NCBI GenBank assembly: GCA_030148165.1
Contig: JASBTZ010000013.1
Span: 1-64,000 of the forward strand
DNA length: 64,000 nt
DNA from: Bacteroidota bacterium
Lineage (GTDB): Bacteria; Bacteroidota; Bacteroidia; Flavobacteriales_D; Crocinitomicaceae
Direction of reading: 5' to 3'
The notes beneath the pieces are model-generated. The model was not told the origin of the DNA. It saw only the letters and a program-made list of their open reading frames with translations, and made no database searches. The translations under genes and the position numbers were made by a program. Shown here in pieces: positions 44,194 through 53,289 of the stretch. The stretch's first letter is position 1; each line of letters starts with the position of its first letter.

Positions 44194-45897
44194 TTGGATG
44201 CCAACGCTTATATAGAAAAACTTAAACAACTCGCTGAGCAAGAAGATTTGCTTGGAGTTAATCACGAGGTAAATGAACTTCGTTCCAAGTTTGACGATTA
44301 CGTCATTGAAGAAGAGCGAAAACTGCAGGTAGCACAGCTTGAAGCAGAGGAGAAGGGAGAGTCAGCTCCTGAGGCAAACGGGGATTTTGGTAAGGAGGAA
44401 TTTTACGAAATCTATCAAACCTATAAATCAAAGCGTAAGGAACTGGTAGACCAAAATAAGGCGGTAGAATTAACCAATCTCAAGCAGAAAAAAGACCTCA
44501 TTCTACGCTTGCAGCATGTTATATCATCAGAGGAGAATATTGGTGCAGCTTTTGCTTCATTTAAGGAAATTCAGGAACAATGGTCTTCCATCGGAGCTGT
44601 TCCAAGGAAGGAACGCAATGATGTTCAAGCTGAATATTCACGTCTGGTTGAAGACTTTTTCTATAACATCAAGATTTATAAAGAACTTCAGGATCACGAT
44701 CTACATCGAAATAAACAATTAAAATCTGATGTGATTGATGGATTGAAGGGGCTGAACAAAGTAGAATCAATTAAGGAAGTCGAGACAAGCCTGAGACAAC
44801 TTCAAAATGATTGGGAAAACATTGGTCCTGTTCCTAATGAAGAATGGGAGGAATTAAAAGGGGCTTATTGGACAGAAGTACGATCGATCTATGAACGAAT
44901 TAATCGTTTCTATGAGGACCGAAGAAGTCAGCAAAAGCAAAATATAGACAGCAAGAAAAAGCTAATTGAAGAAACGAATGCCATTGTTGAACGATGCAGT
45001 GAATTTGATACGATCAAACTCTGGGAAAAAGAAACCAAACAGATTCTTGGAATCCAGGAGAAATGGAAAAGTATCGGCTTTGGTCCAAAAAAGGAGAATA
45101 ATGCAGTTTGGAAAGAGTTCCGAGGACTTTGTGATACATTTTTCGCTGCAAAGAAAGAATTCTATAAGTTAAAGGAAAAGGACTTCGATGCTGTAGCCGC
45201 TGAAAAGGGTACTTTGATTGAAAAAGCAAAATCATTGCAGACATCGACCGATTGGAATGAAACGAGCTCTGAGCTGATCAAGCTTCAAAAAAAATGGAAA
45301 AAACTTGGTCACGCAGGCAGAAAGAATGAACAAAAGCTCTGGAAAGAATTCCGAGCTGCCTGTGATGCATTTTTCAATGCCAGAAAAAAGCACTTCGAAG
45401 AAGAAGAAAAACAGTATTTGATCAATCTGAAGGAGAAAGAAAAGCTCATTAGTGAACTTGAAAAACTAAAGCTCCCTGCAAGTAAAAATGATGCCATAGA
45501 GAAATTAAAAGCGATTGGAACGAAATTTAATTCTATTGGCCATGTTCCGAGAAAAGACAAAGACAGAATTTTCAAGTCTTATAAGAAAGTAAGAGATGAG
45601 AAATACGCTTCTCTGAAACTAGATGCAGAAGAGAAGAATAAAGTGATTTTCGAAGCTAAACTTGACGCACTGTCCTCCGATACGGCTTCCGAAAACCAGA
45701 TATACAAACTGAAACAGGATATTCGCAAGGAAATCGATCACTGGCAAAAAGAAATCCTTCAATTGGAGAACAATCTTGGATTCTTCGCAAATTCAAAGGG
45801 TGCTAATCCACTGAAGGATCAAGTACAACAAAAAATTGACGCCGCCCGCGTGAAAATTGAAGAGGCCAAAGCAAAGCTTAAAATGATCCCGAAATGA
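44194..45897 (+). CDS. DUF349 repeat protein
   Basis: Highly charged, helical protein of 567 residues with five repeats of about 75 residues, each with a W.xIGxVP-like core: EQWSSIGAVPRKERN, DWENIGPVPNEEW, EKWKSIGFGPKKENN, KKWKKLGHAGRKNEQ and TKFNSIGHVPRKDKD. A coiled coil closes the protein. DUF349 proteins are found in many bacteria without firm function; a nucleic-acid or scaffold role is guessed. The start is TTG at 44194, 3 nt after the kinase stop, as no ATG lies near. The stop overlaps the next ATG (ATGA). Confidence 0.85.
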   Translation: MDANAYIEKLKQLAEQEDLLGVNHEVNELRSKFDDYVIEEERKLQVAQLEAEEKGESAPEANGDFGKEEFYEIYQTYKSKRKELVDQNKAVELTNLKQKKDLILRLQHVISSEENIGAAFASFKEIQEQWSSIGAVPRKERNDVQAEYSRLVEDFFYNIKIYKELQDHDLHRNKQLKSDVIDGLKGLNKVESIKEVETSLRQLQNDWENIGPVPNEEWEELKGAYWTEVRSIYERINRFYEDRRSQQKQNIDSKKKLIEETNAIVERCSEFDTIKLWEKETKQILGIQEKWKSIGFGPKKENNAVWKEFRGLCDTFFAAKKEFYKLKEKDFDAVAAEKGTLIEKAKSLQTSTDWNETSSELIKLQKKWKKLGHAGRKNEQKLWKEFRAACDAFFNARKKHFEEEEKQYLINLKEKEKLISELEKLKLPASKNDAIEKLKAIGTKFNSIGHVPRKDKDRIFKSYKKVRDEKYASLKLDAEEKNKVIFEAKLDALSSDTASENQIYKLKQDIRKEIDHWQKEILQLENNLGFFANSKGANPLKDQVQQKIDAARVKIEEAKAKLKMIPK

Positions 45898-46559
45898 ATC
45901 GATTTATAAATGCCACACTTCTTTTCGTTGCATTACCTACTCTGTTTCTTACTATAACAGTTGGACTCGATCTCCCGGTTCGCTTTATGAGAGTAACAGG
46001 CTCTAACTTTCCTTATCACGAAGAGATCTTTCTTGGGCTGGGTTTGTTCATTCTTATTCTGAACATCAGAAGAAGTGTGCGACGGTGGATGGGAATGCGC
46101 GTCGTAAGCAAAAAGGATAAGTTTAAATGGAATATTGCTGTCAGCTCTAAACGAACCAAAAGAGTGTCCACTTATCTGATACTTGAATCGACCGTAATGT
46201 TGGTCCTGGCTTTCGGATTACTCACACTTACCGACAAAGCGTGGATGCCAGCAATTGGATTCGCTTATGGCGGACTTGATGGACTTCTGTTTATGCTGAT
46301 CGGTATAAGGGGTAAAAGATACCGTGTAGGACTTTCATCTAAAGCTTTAATCGTAGCTGATCGCGAGGTAACTCTGCTTTACTTCACCGGACTGCGAGAA
46401 GTTACTGTTCATCAGGATAGTATCTATTTTGACTATATAAAAGGTCTCCAGCTATTGTTTCCACTGGATTGTATACCTGAAGAAAAACGAGATGAGTTTT
46501 TTCAGCATTTGGAGAATTCTACAAATCGTGATAAGGTGTACTTCCGAATGAAAACCTGA
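45894..46559 (+). CDS. Membrane protein of unknown function
   Basis: Protein of 221 residues with about four membrane segments (roughly 5-25, 45-60, 95-113 and 117-135), followed by a soluble, strand-rich C-terminal part of about 80 residues (YRVGLSSKALIVADREVTLLYFTGLREV) that might be a PH-like domain. I recognise no family. It is translationally coupled to the DUF349 gene by an ATGA overlap and converges on the VWA gene with 2 nt between stops. Confidence 0.65.
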   Translation: MNRFINATLLFVALPTLFLTITVGLDLPVRFMRVTGSNFPYHEEIFLGLGLFILILNIRRSVRRWMGMRVVSKKDKFKWNIAVSSKRTKRVSTYLILESTVMLVLAFGLLTLTDKAWMPAIGFAYGGLDGLLFMLIGIRGKRYRVGLSSKALIVADREVTLLYFTGLREVTVHQDSIYFDYIKGLQLLFPLDCIPEEKRDEFFQHLENSTNRDKVYFRMKT

Positions 46560-46561
46560 TT

Positions 46562-47983
46562 CTAGTATCGAAAAGTAAGCAAGCGAATAGCCTGATTCAG
46601 ATTTTGCTGAGCATCCGACAGTTTTTGAATCGGAATAAAGTGACCTCCACCCAGCTCAGCTGCTTCCCTCATTTCTTCCTCATCTACTGACTTATTCTTG
46701 ATTCCCACCACCGACATATGGATACCTTTCTTGGCATATCGACGCACATATTTCTTATAATCCTGTGATTGACGATTAAAGGCTCCGTCTGTAATAACAA
46801 TGACGTGATTCACCCCGCCTTCTATATAACCGCGTTTTGCCTGTTTGAAGCCCATTTTAATTCCTAATCCTCCGGCTGTAAAACCAAATGCCTTAAGATC
46901 ACCCACCTCCTCATTGATTTTTTCTTTATCGGCACCAGAGGTTGGTTTTAGCATTACCTGCGCATTTGATGAATAGGTCACAATACCAATTTTATCCTGT
47001 GATCTTAACATATCTACTAGTTGATACAGGGAGTACTTCATCAGTTCAAGTTTATCTACTTGTTTCATGGAGGATGAGACATCTAGAACGAATACGACAT
47101 TGACCGGTTTAAAATATTCGTCGTCAAAGTTATCCTTCTCAAGCTCTTCTAATGCCGGGGGCAATTCTTCTACTATCGGAGTAGTTTCTTCCTGTGCAAG
47201 TTCTTCTTCAATCTCAATTTCAATTTCTATTTCTTCCGCCTCTGGTTCTATCTCTACAACCACCACATCATTCGTGTCGACAGGTTCTTCGATTATCACC
47301 GGTTCCGGATCACGCTCCAGTTCGAGAATGACATAGTTTCTTTTAAAGTTTATGTAAGCACCTAGCTCAGCCGGTTTATATCCTTCGTGAACTGCATAGA
47401 AATAGGACAAACCAAGTGTTGCGTTTTCCTTAATCTTTCCGTTTCTGTCGGTTACTTTGGTCCAGATTACCCTTCCATTCTGTATCAATCGAACGGCTGA
47501 CTTAGACAATTCTTCCCGGGTTTCTTTATCCACTGTTACAACAGTGAGGTCGAAGCTGTTTGGGTCTCTGCCACCAGGACGATCGTCAAAGTTTGGACAT
47601 GCGGTAAAACTGTTTGTGTTCGTTTCCGGAGCTTCACTCAGATTTCCCGTCAACTTAATCTCCACTGCTTCGTTTCGATCACTTGTAAAGACTTCGACTT
47701 TGTAGTTAAATCTACCTTTCTCTTTTGGGTTAACCTGAAGACGAAGGACAATCGAGCTATCCTTCTCTATGAATTGATTGGAATTAATATATACAACTTC
47801 ATATGGCTTCTTTACTGACAGCAGCCATTCTTGTTTGTTACCGGTGTTCGTCAGGATAAAATCAACGTAGCGTGCAGAATATGGCTCGAGATCACCGAAA
47901 TCATGCTTAGTCTTATCAAAGCTTATCTGTGCAGACAGAAAGCCTGATACAAGAATGAAAACATATAACAGAAGTGATCGCAT
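46562..47983 (-). CDS. Secreted VWA-domain protein with DUF1573-like and acidic linker regions
   Basis: Protein of 473 residues. Signal peptide 1-18 (ends LSA). A DUF1573/Hydin-like Ig domain lies at about 20-115 (KHDFGDLEPYSARYVDF), a second small beta domain at about 140-225 that looks like a PEGA or carboxypeptidase-regulatory type, and a very acidic linker at 228-287 with an alternating Glu-Ile tract (EIEIEIEIEEE). The VWA domain runs 293-470 with an intact metal site DVSSS (D301, S303, S305) and the later TDGAFN. VWA domains bind partners through a metal. A periplasmic or surface place is inferred. Confidence 0.82.
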   Translation of the reverse strand: MRSLLLYVFILVSGFLSAQISFDKTKHDFGDLEPYSARYVDFILTNTGNKQEWLLSVKKPYEVVYINSNQFIEKDSSIVLRLQVNPKEKGRFNYKVEVFTSDRNEAVEIKLTGNLSEAPETNTNSFTACPNFDDRPGGRDPNSFDLTVVTVDKETREELSKSAVRLIQNGRVIWTKVTDRNGKIKENATLGLSYFYAVHEGYKPAELGAYINFKRNYVILELERDPEPVIIEEPVDTNDVVVVEIEPEAEEIEIEIEIEEELAQEETTPIVEELPPALEELEKDNFDDEYFKPVNVVFVLDVSSSMKQVDKLELMKYSLYQLVDMLRSQDKIGIVTYSSNAQVMLKPTSGADKEKINEEVGDLKAFGFTAGGLGIKMGFKQAKRGYIEGGVNHVIVITDGAFNRQSQDYKKYVRRYAKKGIHMSVVGIKNKSVDEEEMREAAELGGGHFIPIQKLSDAQQNLNQAIRLLTFRY

Positions 47984-48013
47984 ATATCAATATAGTACAA
48001 AAAGCAGACCTAA

Positions 48014-48775
48014 TCAGCGCAAACAATAGCCCAAAAGCGTTTCAAGAAACTCTCCCGGTGCTTCCGCGTGAACCCAGTGTCCTGCCTCATCAATCGTTTT
48101 CAGTTCCATATCCGGAAAGTATCGCTCCAAATCTGAGACATCACTATCCAAGATATAATTTGATTCAGAACCACGAATGAAGAGAGTTGGAACAAAGACC
48201 TCCTTAAATGGAACCGGAGATAAAATGTCACTCATTTCGCGTTCCAATACCTCAACGTTCATGCGCCACGCCAATTGTCCTTTCTCCTTCCAATATAAGT
48301 TCTTTAATAAGAATTGTTTCACCCCATTGGAATCAATGTATTGAGAAAGTTCATCATCTGCCTGACGACGCGAGTTGACATTATCCAGTTTAACACTGTG
48401 AATTCCTTCAAGAATATGTTCATGGTGCATTGGGTATTCTTTAACACCAATATCAACAATTACTAACTTCTCCAGCATTTTTTCGTGTTTCTGAGCAAAA
48501 TGAGCCGCAACTTTACCGCCCATCGAATGACCAATTAAAATAAACTCATCCAGTTCAAGATCAGTAGCTAGTTCATAAATATCATCAGCCATTAATTCGT
48601 ACGAGAATTCATCGCTCCAGTCTGACCTGCCATGATTGCGTAGATCAACGAGGATCACCCTGAAATAATCCGCAAGTTTCTTCGCGTGCGACTGCCAGTT
48701 ATCCGAAAAGCCAAACAATCCATGCAGGATCATGAGTGGCTTTCCCTCACCTAATTCGCGATAATAGAGTTTCAT
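48014..48775 (-). CDS. Alpha/beta-fold hydrolase (YbfF esterase type)
   Basis: Hydrolase of 253 residues with the oxyanion strand ILHGLFGFSDNW, nucleophile serine in the elbow LIGHSMGGKVA, RNHGRSDWS, a late Asp region (RGSESNYI) and the catalytic histidine in EAGHWVHAEAPGEF. This is close to the YbfF acyl-CoA/short-chain esterase group. It is cytoplasmic, with no signal peptide. It has its own -7 box 17 nt upstream. Confidence 0.88.
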   Translation of the reverse strand: MKLYYRELGEGKPLMILHGLFGFSDNWQSHAKKLADYFRVILVDLRNHGRSDWSDEFSYELMADDIYELATDLELDEFILIGHSMGGKVAAHFAQKHEKMLEKLVIVDIGVKEYPMHHEHILEGIHSVKLDNVNSRRQADDELSQYIDSNGVKQFLLKNLYWKEKGQLAWRMNVEVLEREMSDILSPVPFKEVFVPTLFIRGSESNYILDSDVSDLERYFPDMELKTIDEAGHWVHAEAPGEFLETLLGYCLR

Positions 48776-48792
48776 TCGATTTTCTTGAGCTA

Positions 48793-48800
48793 CAAAAATA
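48793..48800 (-). promoter_or_regulatory. -7 box for the alpha/beta hydrolase
   Basis: Minus strand TATTTTTG, a full match to TAnnTTTG, 17 nt before the ATG. It stands just beyond the terminator of the preceding T9SS gene. Confidence 0.5.
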
Positions 48801-48805
48801 ATGGA

Positions 48806-48830
48806 AATAAAAAAGGGGACTTACGTCCCC
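48806..48830 (-). terminator. Terminator for the glycine-rich T9SS gene
   Basis: Leftward reading: GGGGAC (48830-48825), 4-nt loop, GTCCCC (48820-48815), then TTTTTTATT. It is a compact, strong hairpin 23 bp after the stop codon at 48853. Confidence 0.85.
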
Positions 48831-48852
48831 TCCTTAAATACACATCAAACTA

Positions 48853-51708
48853 TTATTTGATTATCGAGAGCTTTTTGACTTCTCTGCGATCTCCTTGAGT
48901 AAACACTACCTGATAAAGACCTGATGATAGATCTCTTACTTCAAGTGTTGACTGCATTCCTTCATAAACATCAGTAAATGTTTTAGAACTTACTGTCTGT
49001 CCAATATCATTAACCAATGCCACCGTTAATGGTATATTTTCATTCTCACCCAGGTAAGTGAAATTCACATATGAATTCGTTGGGTTAGGGAAAGGGTTTG
49101 AAACCATATCGCCTTCCAATACTTTATTTCCTGAAACCGAAATTACATCGAAGAATTCTCTTGTACCATCGAAATCAGTTTGTGAAAGTCTGTAATACGT
49201 CAGTGGGAAGAATGGATTTGGATCTCTCAATTCATAATATCTTGCCTGAGATGTCGTACCAGAACCATCGACATAGTCAACTACTTCCCAGTTAATTCCG
49301 TCTACACTTCTTTCAACTGTAAAGTAATCATTATTGATCTCCGAATTCGTAGACCAGAATAGCTTATTGGTGCTTCCCTGGTTAATTCCATTAAATGAGC
49401 TCAACTCAACCGGAGCGAATACCGGTGTACAATCCAATGTACCTGTACCACCAATTACCATATCGATAACCGGCTGTGGACCTCCATTCTGGTAGATATT
49501 TACAACCATGGCGTATGTTTCACCAGCTTGTACCTGAAGAGGTATAATCCAACCGTCTCCTTCTTCGCCTTCATAACTTCCGCCGTCTCCAATTGTAGTA
49601 CTCTGACCAGTCACACCATTCATAAAATAGTTACTTACGTCAGCCTGGGTACACAAGACCGGACTATCTCCCGTATTTTGTGGACAAGGCGGCACATCAT
49701 TCGTAGATGGGCCGTAGATCGCAAAGTTATAATCCTGCCCTCCAGGACCGTTGAAGCTAAATTCAACTGAACCATTGGTCAATGCCGTAAAGTAGAACCA
49801 TTGCGATGCAACCTCTCCTACTTCATCGAAACAACCACCTGTTCCAATTGACATGTCTTCATTTACGTTACCAATGTTTTCTGTTGGATAGAGACCAGAA
49901 GCACAAATCCATGTTCCGCACTCTCCAGGACAATCCGTACCCGTACAGATGGAATCATTCACACCCGGTGTAGCAGAACAAGATACTGTTGCTTGCCATC
50001 CAGTGGCAGTAACAGCATTATCTGAAGCAAAAATAAATGTCAAACAACCATCTGGTGTAGAAGATGTTATAATTAAGGGGTTAACACTTCCTGAATACTG
50101 TCCAATTATATAAGAACTATCGTAATTCCCGTCTAATACTGTCAAGAAATCTCCCATCGTTGCTGATCCTGAACCAGCAGGTTCTGTGTTGAAGAAGTTT
50201 GCACCCGTCGAGAAATCAACAGTTACATACTGACCAGGTGTTGATGGACAAATAATATAGGTAGATGTTGTATTGTTCTGATAGTTACCACCAGCTCCTC
50301 CCGGATCATACCAGGTCTGTGTAGACGGACAGTTTATTGTTGTCGATCCAGGTAGAATATCTCCTACAACAGTACCAACCTGCATTGCACAAAGATTATA
50401 TTGTCCTTCGAGGCCGTTCTGTTCCCATACTCTTACATAAATTGTTTCACCTGGCGTACCAGAATAAGTTAACTCAGCTATATCGGCAGGTGATGACGCT
50501 GCATCACACCCTGCATGCTGGATATCCAAACAATTAGCCCCTTCAGAATATATGGCGAGTGCCATTTCCATACCATTACCAGCGGCTTGTGTTGCATTTA
50601 TAGTAACAGTCCCCGATGCAGGAACAGTCACTTCATACCACGCATCATTACCTTGGTAATTACCACAGCCTGGTTCTACCATACCGGTAGAATTAGTAGC
50701 GTCAATATTTGAATACGTGGTATAAGTACAAGATCCAATGTTCACAGTAAGTGGCACATCAACTCCTCCACAAGGTTCGTCATTACACAAGAGAGGATAA
50801 CAAATTGTCACCGTATCACCTAGTGTTTGACATCCAGCTTGAGTAAACACCCATGCTATTGTGGCACATGTTCCAGGTGTTGCTATAGAAAGAGTTGCAT
50901 TAGGGTCATTCACATTAGAAATGGTTGGAGAACCCGAAATTATTACCCATGTTCCTGTCCATGCCGGATCCGGTGTGTTAGCCTGCAATGTTGTTACGTT
51001 ACAAGTAACCGGATATGGTCCTCCTGCATTTGGGTATGGATAAGGAGGTGTAAATTCAACGATTACTGCACCGTCTGCACCAACACCACCTGATGGGTTA
51101 ACACCACCACTTTTTGGTCCTGATCCGCCGCCGCCGCCGCCATAGGGTCCACCAGGACCACCATTTACACCAGCTCCACCACCGGAGCCACCGCCGCCAC
51201 CGAATGGACCGCCGGTATTACCGCCGCCGCCGCCGAAATTAGAATTTCCGTTTCCGCCAGTACCACCAGGAATAGGTCCAGCCCATCCGGAACCAGTACC
51301 TCCGCCTCCACCAAGGCCTCCAAAGTTGTCTCCTAATCCTCCAAGGCCTCCACTGGCCCACATAACTCCACCATTCCAATTCGACTGGCTTCCGTTACCA
51401 CCGTTAAATCCACAGCAGCCCGCAGCTCCTCCTGATCCAACCTCATATGGGAATACTTGTCCAGGTGTAACAGGGAAAGTCCAGGATACATATCCTCCAC
51501 CGCCTCCGCCGCCACCGGCAAGACCATTATCATTGGAACCACCTCCACCACCGCCGCCTCCATAGAGGTGAACAGTAATGAAAGTAACATCACAGGGAAC
51601 CGTGAACGTTCCCGGTCCAGGTGTGTTATCGATGTAGTACTGCTGAGCACTCCCGGTGGAGTAGAACAGTAGCGCAATCGAAACGCAAAGTGTAGTTAAA
51701 AATTTCAT
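48853..51708 (-). CDS. T9SS type A protein with glycine-rich N-terminal domain and CUB-like domain
   Basis: Secreted protein of 951 residues. Signal peptide 1-21 (ends GSA), then a glycine-rich domain (about 30-225) that opens FTVPCDVTFITVHLYG followed by long Gly runs; this start is known for glycine-rich surface proteins of Bacteroidota. An Ig-like stretch, a pre-peptidase-type beta domain, a CUB-like domain (GDFLTVLDGNYDSSYIIGQYSG) and another beta domain follow. The EINNDYFTVERSVDGINW module, shared with the two giant proteins, precedes the type A sorting domain (PFPNPTNSYVNF to KKLSIIK). The ATG at 51708 is chosen for the signal peptide; the frame is open 132 nt further but gives no sensible start. 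The 270 bp upstream hold only a short TG repeat. Confidence 0.85.
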   Translation of the reverse strand: MKFLTTLCVSIALLFYSTGSAQQYYIDNTPGPGTFTVPCDVTFITVHLYGGGGGGGGSNDNGLAGGGGGGGGYVSWTFPVTPGQVFPYEVGSGGAAGCCGFNGGNGSQSNWNGGVMWASGGLGGLGDNFGGLGGGGGTGSGWAGPIPGGTGGNGNSNFGGGGGNTGGPFGGGGGSGGGAGVNGGPGGPYGGGGGGSGPKSGGVNPSGGVGADGAVIVEFTPPYPYPNAGGPYPVTCNVTTLQANTPDPAWTGTWVIISGSPTISNVNDPNATLSIATPGTCATIAWVFTQAGCQTLGDTVTICYPLLCNDEPCGGVDVPLTVNIGSCTYTTYSNIDATNSTGMVEPGCGNYQGNDAWYEVTVPASGTVTINATQAAGNGMEMALAIYSEGANCLDIQHAGCDAASSPADIAELTYSGTPGETIYVRVWEQNGLEGQYNLCAMQVGTVVGDILPGSTTINCPSTQTWYDPGGAGGNYQNNTTSTYIICPSTPGQYVTVDFSTGANFFNTEPAGSGSATMGDFLTVLDGNYDSSYIIGQYSGSVNPLIITSSTPDGCLTFIFASDNAVTATGWQATVSCSATPGVNDSICTGTDCPGECGTWICASGLYPTENIGNVNEDMSIGTGGCFDEVGEVASQWFYFTALTNGSVEFSFNGPGGQDYNFAIYGPSTNDVPPCPQNTGDSPVLCTQADVSNYFMNGVTGQSTTIGDGGSYEGEEGDGWIIPLQVQAGETYAMVVNIYQNGGPQPVIDMVIGGTGTLDCTPVFAPVELSSFNGINQGSTNKLFWSTNSEINNDYFTVERSVDGINWEVVDYVDGSGTTSQARYYELRDPNPFFPLTYYRLSQTDFDGTREFFDVISVSGNKVLEGDMVSNPFPNPTNSYVNFTYLGENENIPLTVALVNDIGQTVSSKTFTDVYEGMQSTLEVRDLSSGLYQVVFTQGDRREVKKLSIIK

Positions 51709-51978
51709 AGCAATATAGTTGTGTGTGTGTATTTCTGTTGTTGTCGGATTTATAATGTACGCATAATATTTGAAAGTGTTACATGTTTTTTTCAAATATT
51801 CTGACGTAACGATACAACCCGTTACATTAAATAAACTCATTTTGATTTAAAAAGGTTACGTTAAATGAATAACCCTCCGTAGATATTGAACTAAACAGGT
51901 TTAGGGTTTAACATTTCGTTAAACACCGCTATTTGCTAGACGAACATAAATATTGCGCCTATTAATAAGGAATTAGGC

Positions 51979-52491
51979 TTATATCAGATACTGTGTTATC
52001 AGCTCAAATAGGTTGGGGACCTCTAAATTTGTGGTTATGGCCTTAACTTTGGGCTCTTCCGAAGATGTTTCATTCGAGTCTTCACTTAATTGATTTTCAG
52101 ACGAGTAAGCCTCTGACCCCATAGAGCGGGCGCTGAATTGTCCGTCATTGATTTCTGAAATTAGTGCCAAAATCTTATCGGCATCAATTTTATCCTTATC
52201 GAAGTAGACTTTTGCATAGTTAGTTGCCCGATCCTCGGAAAAGTCAAAATCAACTTCAGAAATCGCATCCGTACCGTATAATTCCTTTCGGATAGTACCT
52301 CCACATCCCATTTTACATACCATTCCATCAATCTCCAGGTTTAAAATTCGATCAGCACTAACCACAATGGTTTCCGTTTGATTAGTAACGGAGTTTTGAT
52401 CTTGATGGGATACCTGAGATGAATTTTGCTGGCTGCATGCTATTAATGCTAATGCACAGCTGAATGATAGTGTTCTTGAAAGGATATTCAT
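51979..52491 (-). CDS. Heavy-metal-associated (HMA) domain lipoprotein
   Basis: Predicted lipoprotein of 170 residues. The lipobox is ALIAC with C19. A Ser/Gln-rich spacer leads to an HMA ferredoxin-like domain (about 48-118) with the metal motif MVCKMGCG (C59 and C63, spaced by three instead of the usual two residues). The C-terminal part is acidic (SSENQLSEDSNETSSEEP). It may bind copper or another soft metal at the envelope. The start at 52491 lies 18 nt after a full -7 box; a start at 52512 would overlap that box. Confidence 0.75.
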   Translation of the reverse strand: MNILSRTLSFSCALALIACSQQNSSQVSHQDQNSVTNQTETIVVSADRILNLEIDGMVCKMGCGGTIRKELYGTDAISEVDFDFSEDRATNYAKVYFDKDKIDADKILALISEINDGQFSARSMGSEAYSSENQLSEDSNETSSEEPKVKAITTNLEVPNLFELITQYLI

Positions 52492-52509
52492 ATCAATGTG
52501 TTGGACCAC

Positions 52510-52517
52510 CAAAAATA
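52510..52517 (-). promoter_or_regulatory. -7 box for the HMA lipoprotein
   Basis: Minus strand TATTTTTG, a full match, 18 nt before the ATG at 52491. It shares a 87-bp divergent gap with engB. Confidence 0.5.
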
Positions 52518-52563
52518 CAACATTTTCAAGCCTCCTTCATGAAAATATTGTTAAATCTTATAC

Positions 52564-52571
52564 TAGCTTTG
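52564..52571 (+). promoter_or_regulatory. -7 box close to the engB start
   Basis: TAGCTTTG, a full match to TAnnTTTG, ends 7 nt before the ATG at 52579, predicting a leader of no more than about 2-3 nt. Confidence 0.5.
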
Positions 52572-52578
52572 TGTTGTT

Positions 52579-53175
52579 ATGAAGATCAAGGAAGCAGTTT
52601 TTGTTATTTCGAACACAGATCTGTCGAAATGTCCGCAAGATGGTAAGCCCGAGTATGCCTTCATCGGAAGATCCAATGTCGGTAAATCTTCGCTGATCAA
52701 TATGCTTACGGAGAAAAAAAATCTTGCGAAAACTTCAGGAAAGCCGGGAAAAACACAGCTGATCAATCATTTCCTGATAAATGAGGAGTGGTACCTGGTC
52801 GATTTGCCGGGTTATGGGTATGCCAAGGCTTCTAAAACAAGTCGCGCTCAATGGGAAAAATTCATTTCAGATTACCTAACCAAAAGGAAACAACTCATAA
52901 ACGTCTTCGTTTTACTGGATTCGAGACTGGAACCACAAAAGATCGACCTTGAATTCATGAATTGGTGTGGGGAAAAGGAAATTCCATTTTCGATGGTCTT
53001 CACCAAGATAGATAAGCTTTCGAGCTCAGCTCTTCAAAAAAACCTAGCAAAGTATAAAAAGGAAATGCTCAAATATTGGGCTGAATTGCCTCCGGTGTTT
53101 ACCACTTCGAGTACTTCAGGATTTGGAAGGGAAAAATTGTTGAATTATATCGAATTAATCAACAAAAATCTGTAA
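52579..53175 (+). CDS. engB: Ribosome biogenesis GTPase YsxC/EngB
   Basis: Essential small GTPase for assembly of the large ribosomal subunit. It has 198 residues, the usual size. Motifs: G1 [10 protein letters not shown], then the TSGKPGKTQ switch region, G3 [10 protein letters not shown]4 TKIDK and a G5-like TSSTSGFG. It stands alone in a rightward unit with a promoter very near its ATG. Confidence 0.95.
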   Translation: MKIKEAVFVISNTDLSKCPQDGKPEYAFIGRSNVGKSSLINMLTEKKNLAKTSGKPGKTQLINHFLINEEWYLVDLPGYGYAKASKTSRAQWEKFISDYLTKRKQLINVFVLLDSRLEPQKIDLEFMNWCGEKEIPFSMVFTKIDKLSSSALQKNLAKYKKEMLKYWAELPPVFTTSSTSGFGREKLLNYIELINKNL

Positions 53176-53225
53176 TCACAGTCCACTTGGGATAAAAGTC
53201 ATTTATTAGCTATTTTGGTGATATT

Positions 53226-53271
53226 AGTTACATTATAACTCATACAAATAGCCGATATTTGTCCTATAGGA
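53226..53271. promoter_or_regulatory. Two palindromes upstream of the MBL-rhodanese gene
   Basis: AGTTA (53226-53230), 5 nt, TAACT (53236-53240), and the perfect 10-bp palindrome TCCTATAGGA (53262-53271), 18 bp before the start at 53290. Outer arms GCTATTT (53209-53215) and AAATAGC (53246-53252) add a third symmetry. They could be binding sites for a regulator. No regulator gene is adjacent and no full -7 box is seen. Confidence 0.35.
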
Positions 53272-53289
53272 AATGAAAAAACCGATATT

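Noticed and set aside
51326-51565. Proline-rich reading frame on the plus strand
   Set aside because: It is the complement of the GGN-coded glycine tract of the real gene; poly-Pro is a by-product of composition.
51709-51840. N-terminal extension of the glycine-rich T9SS protein
   Set aside because: It would bury the signal peptide 44 residues inside the protein.
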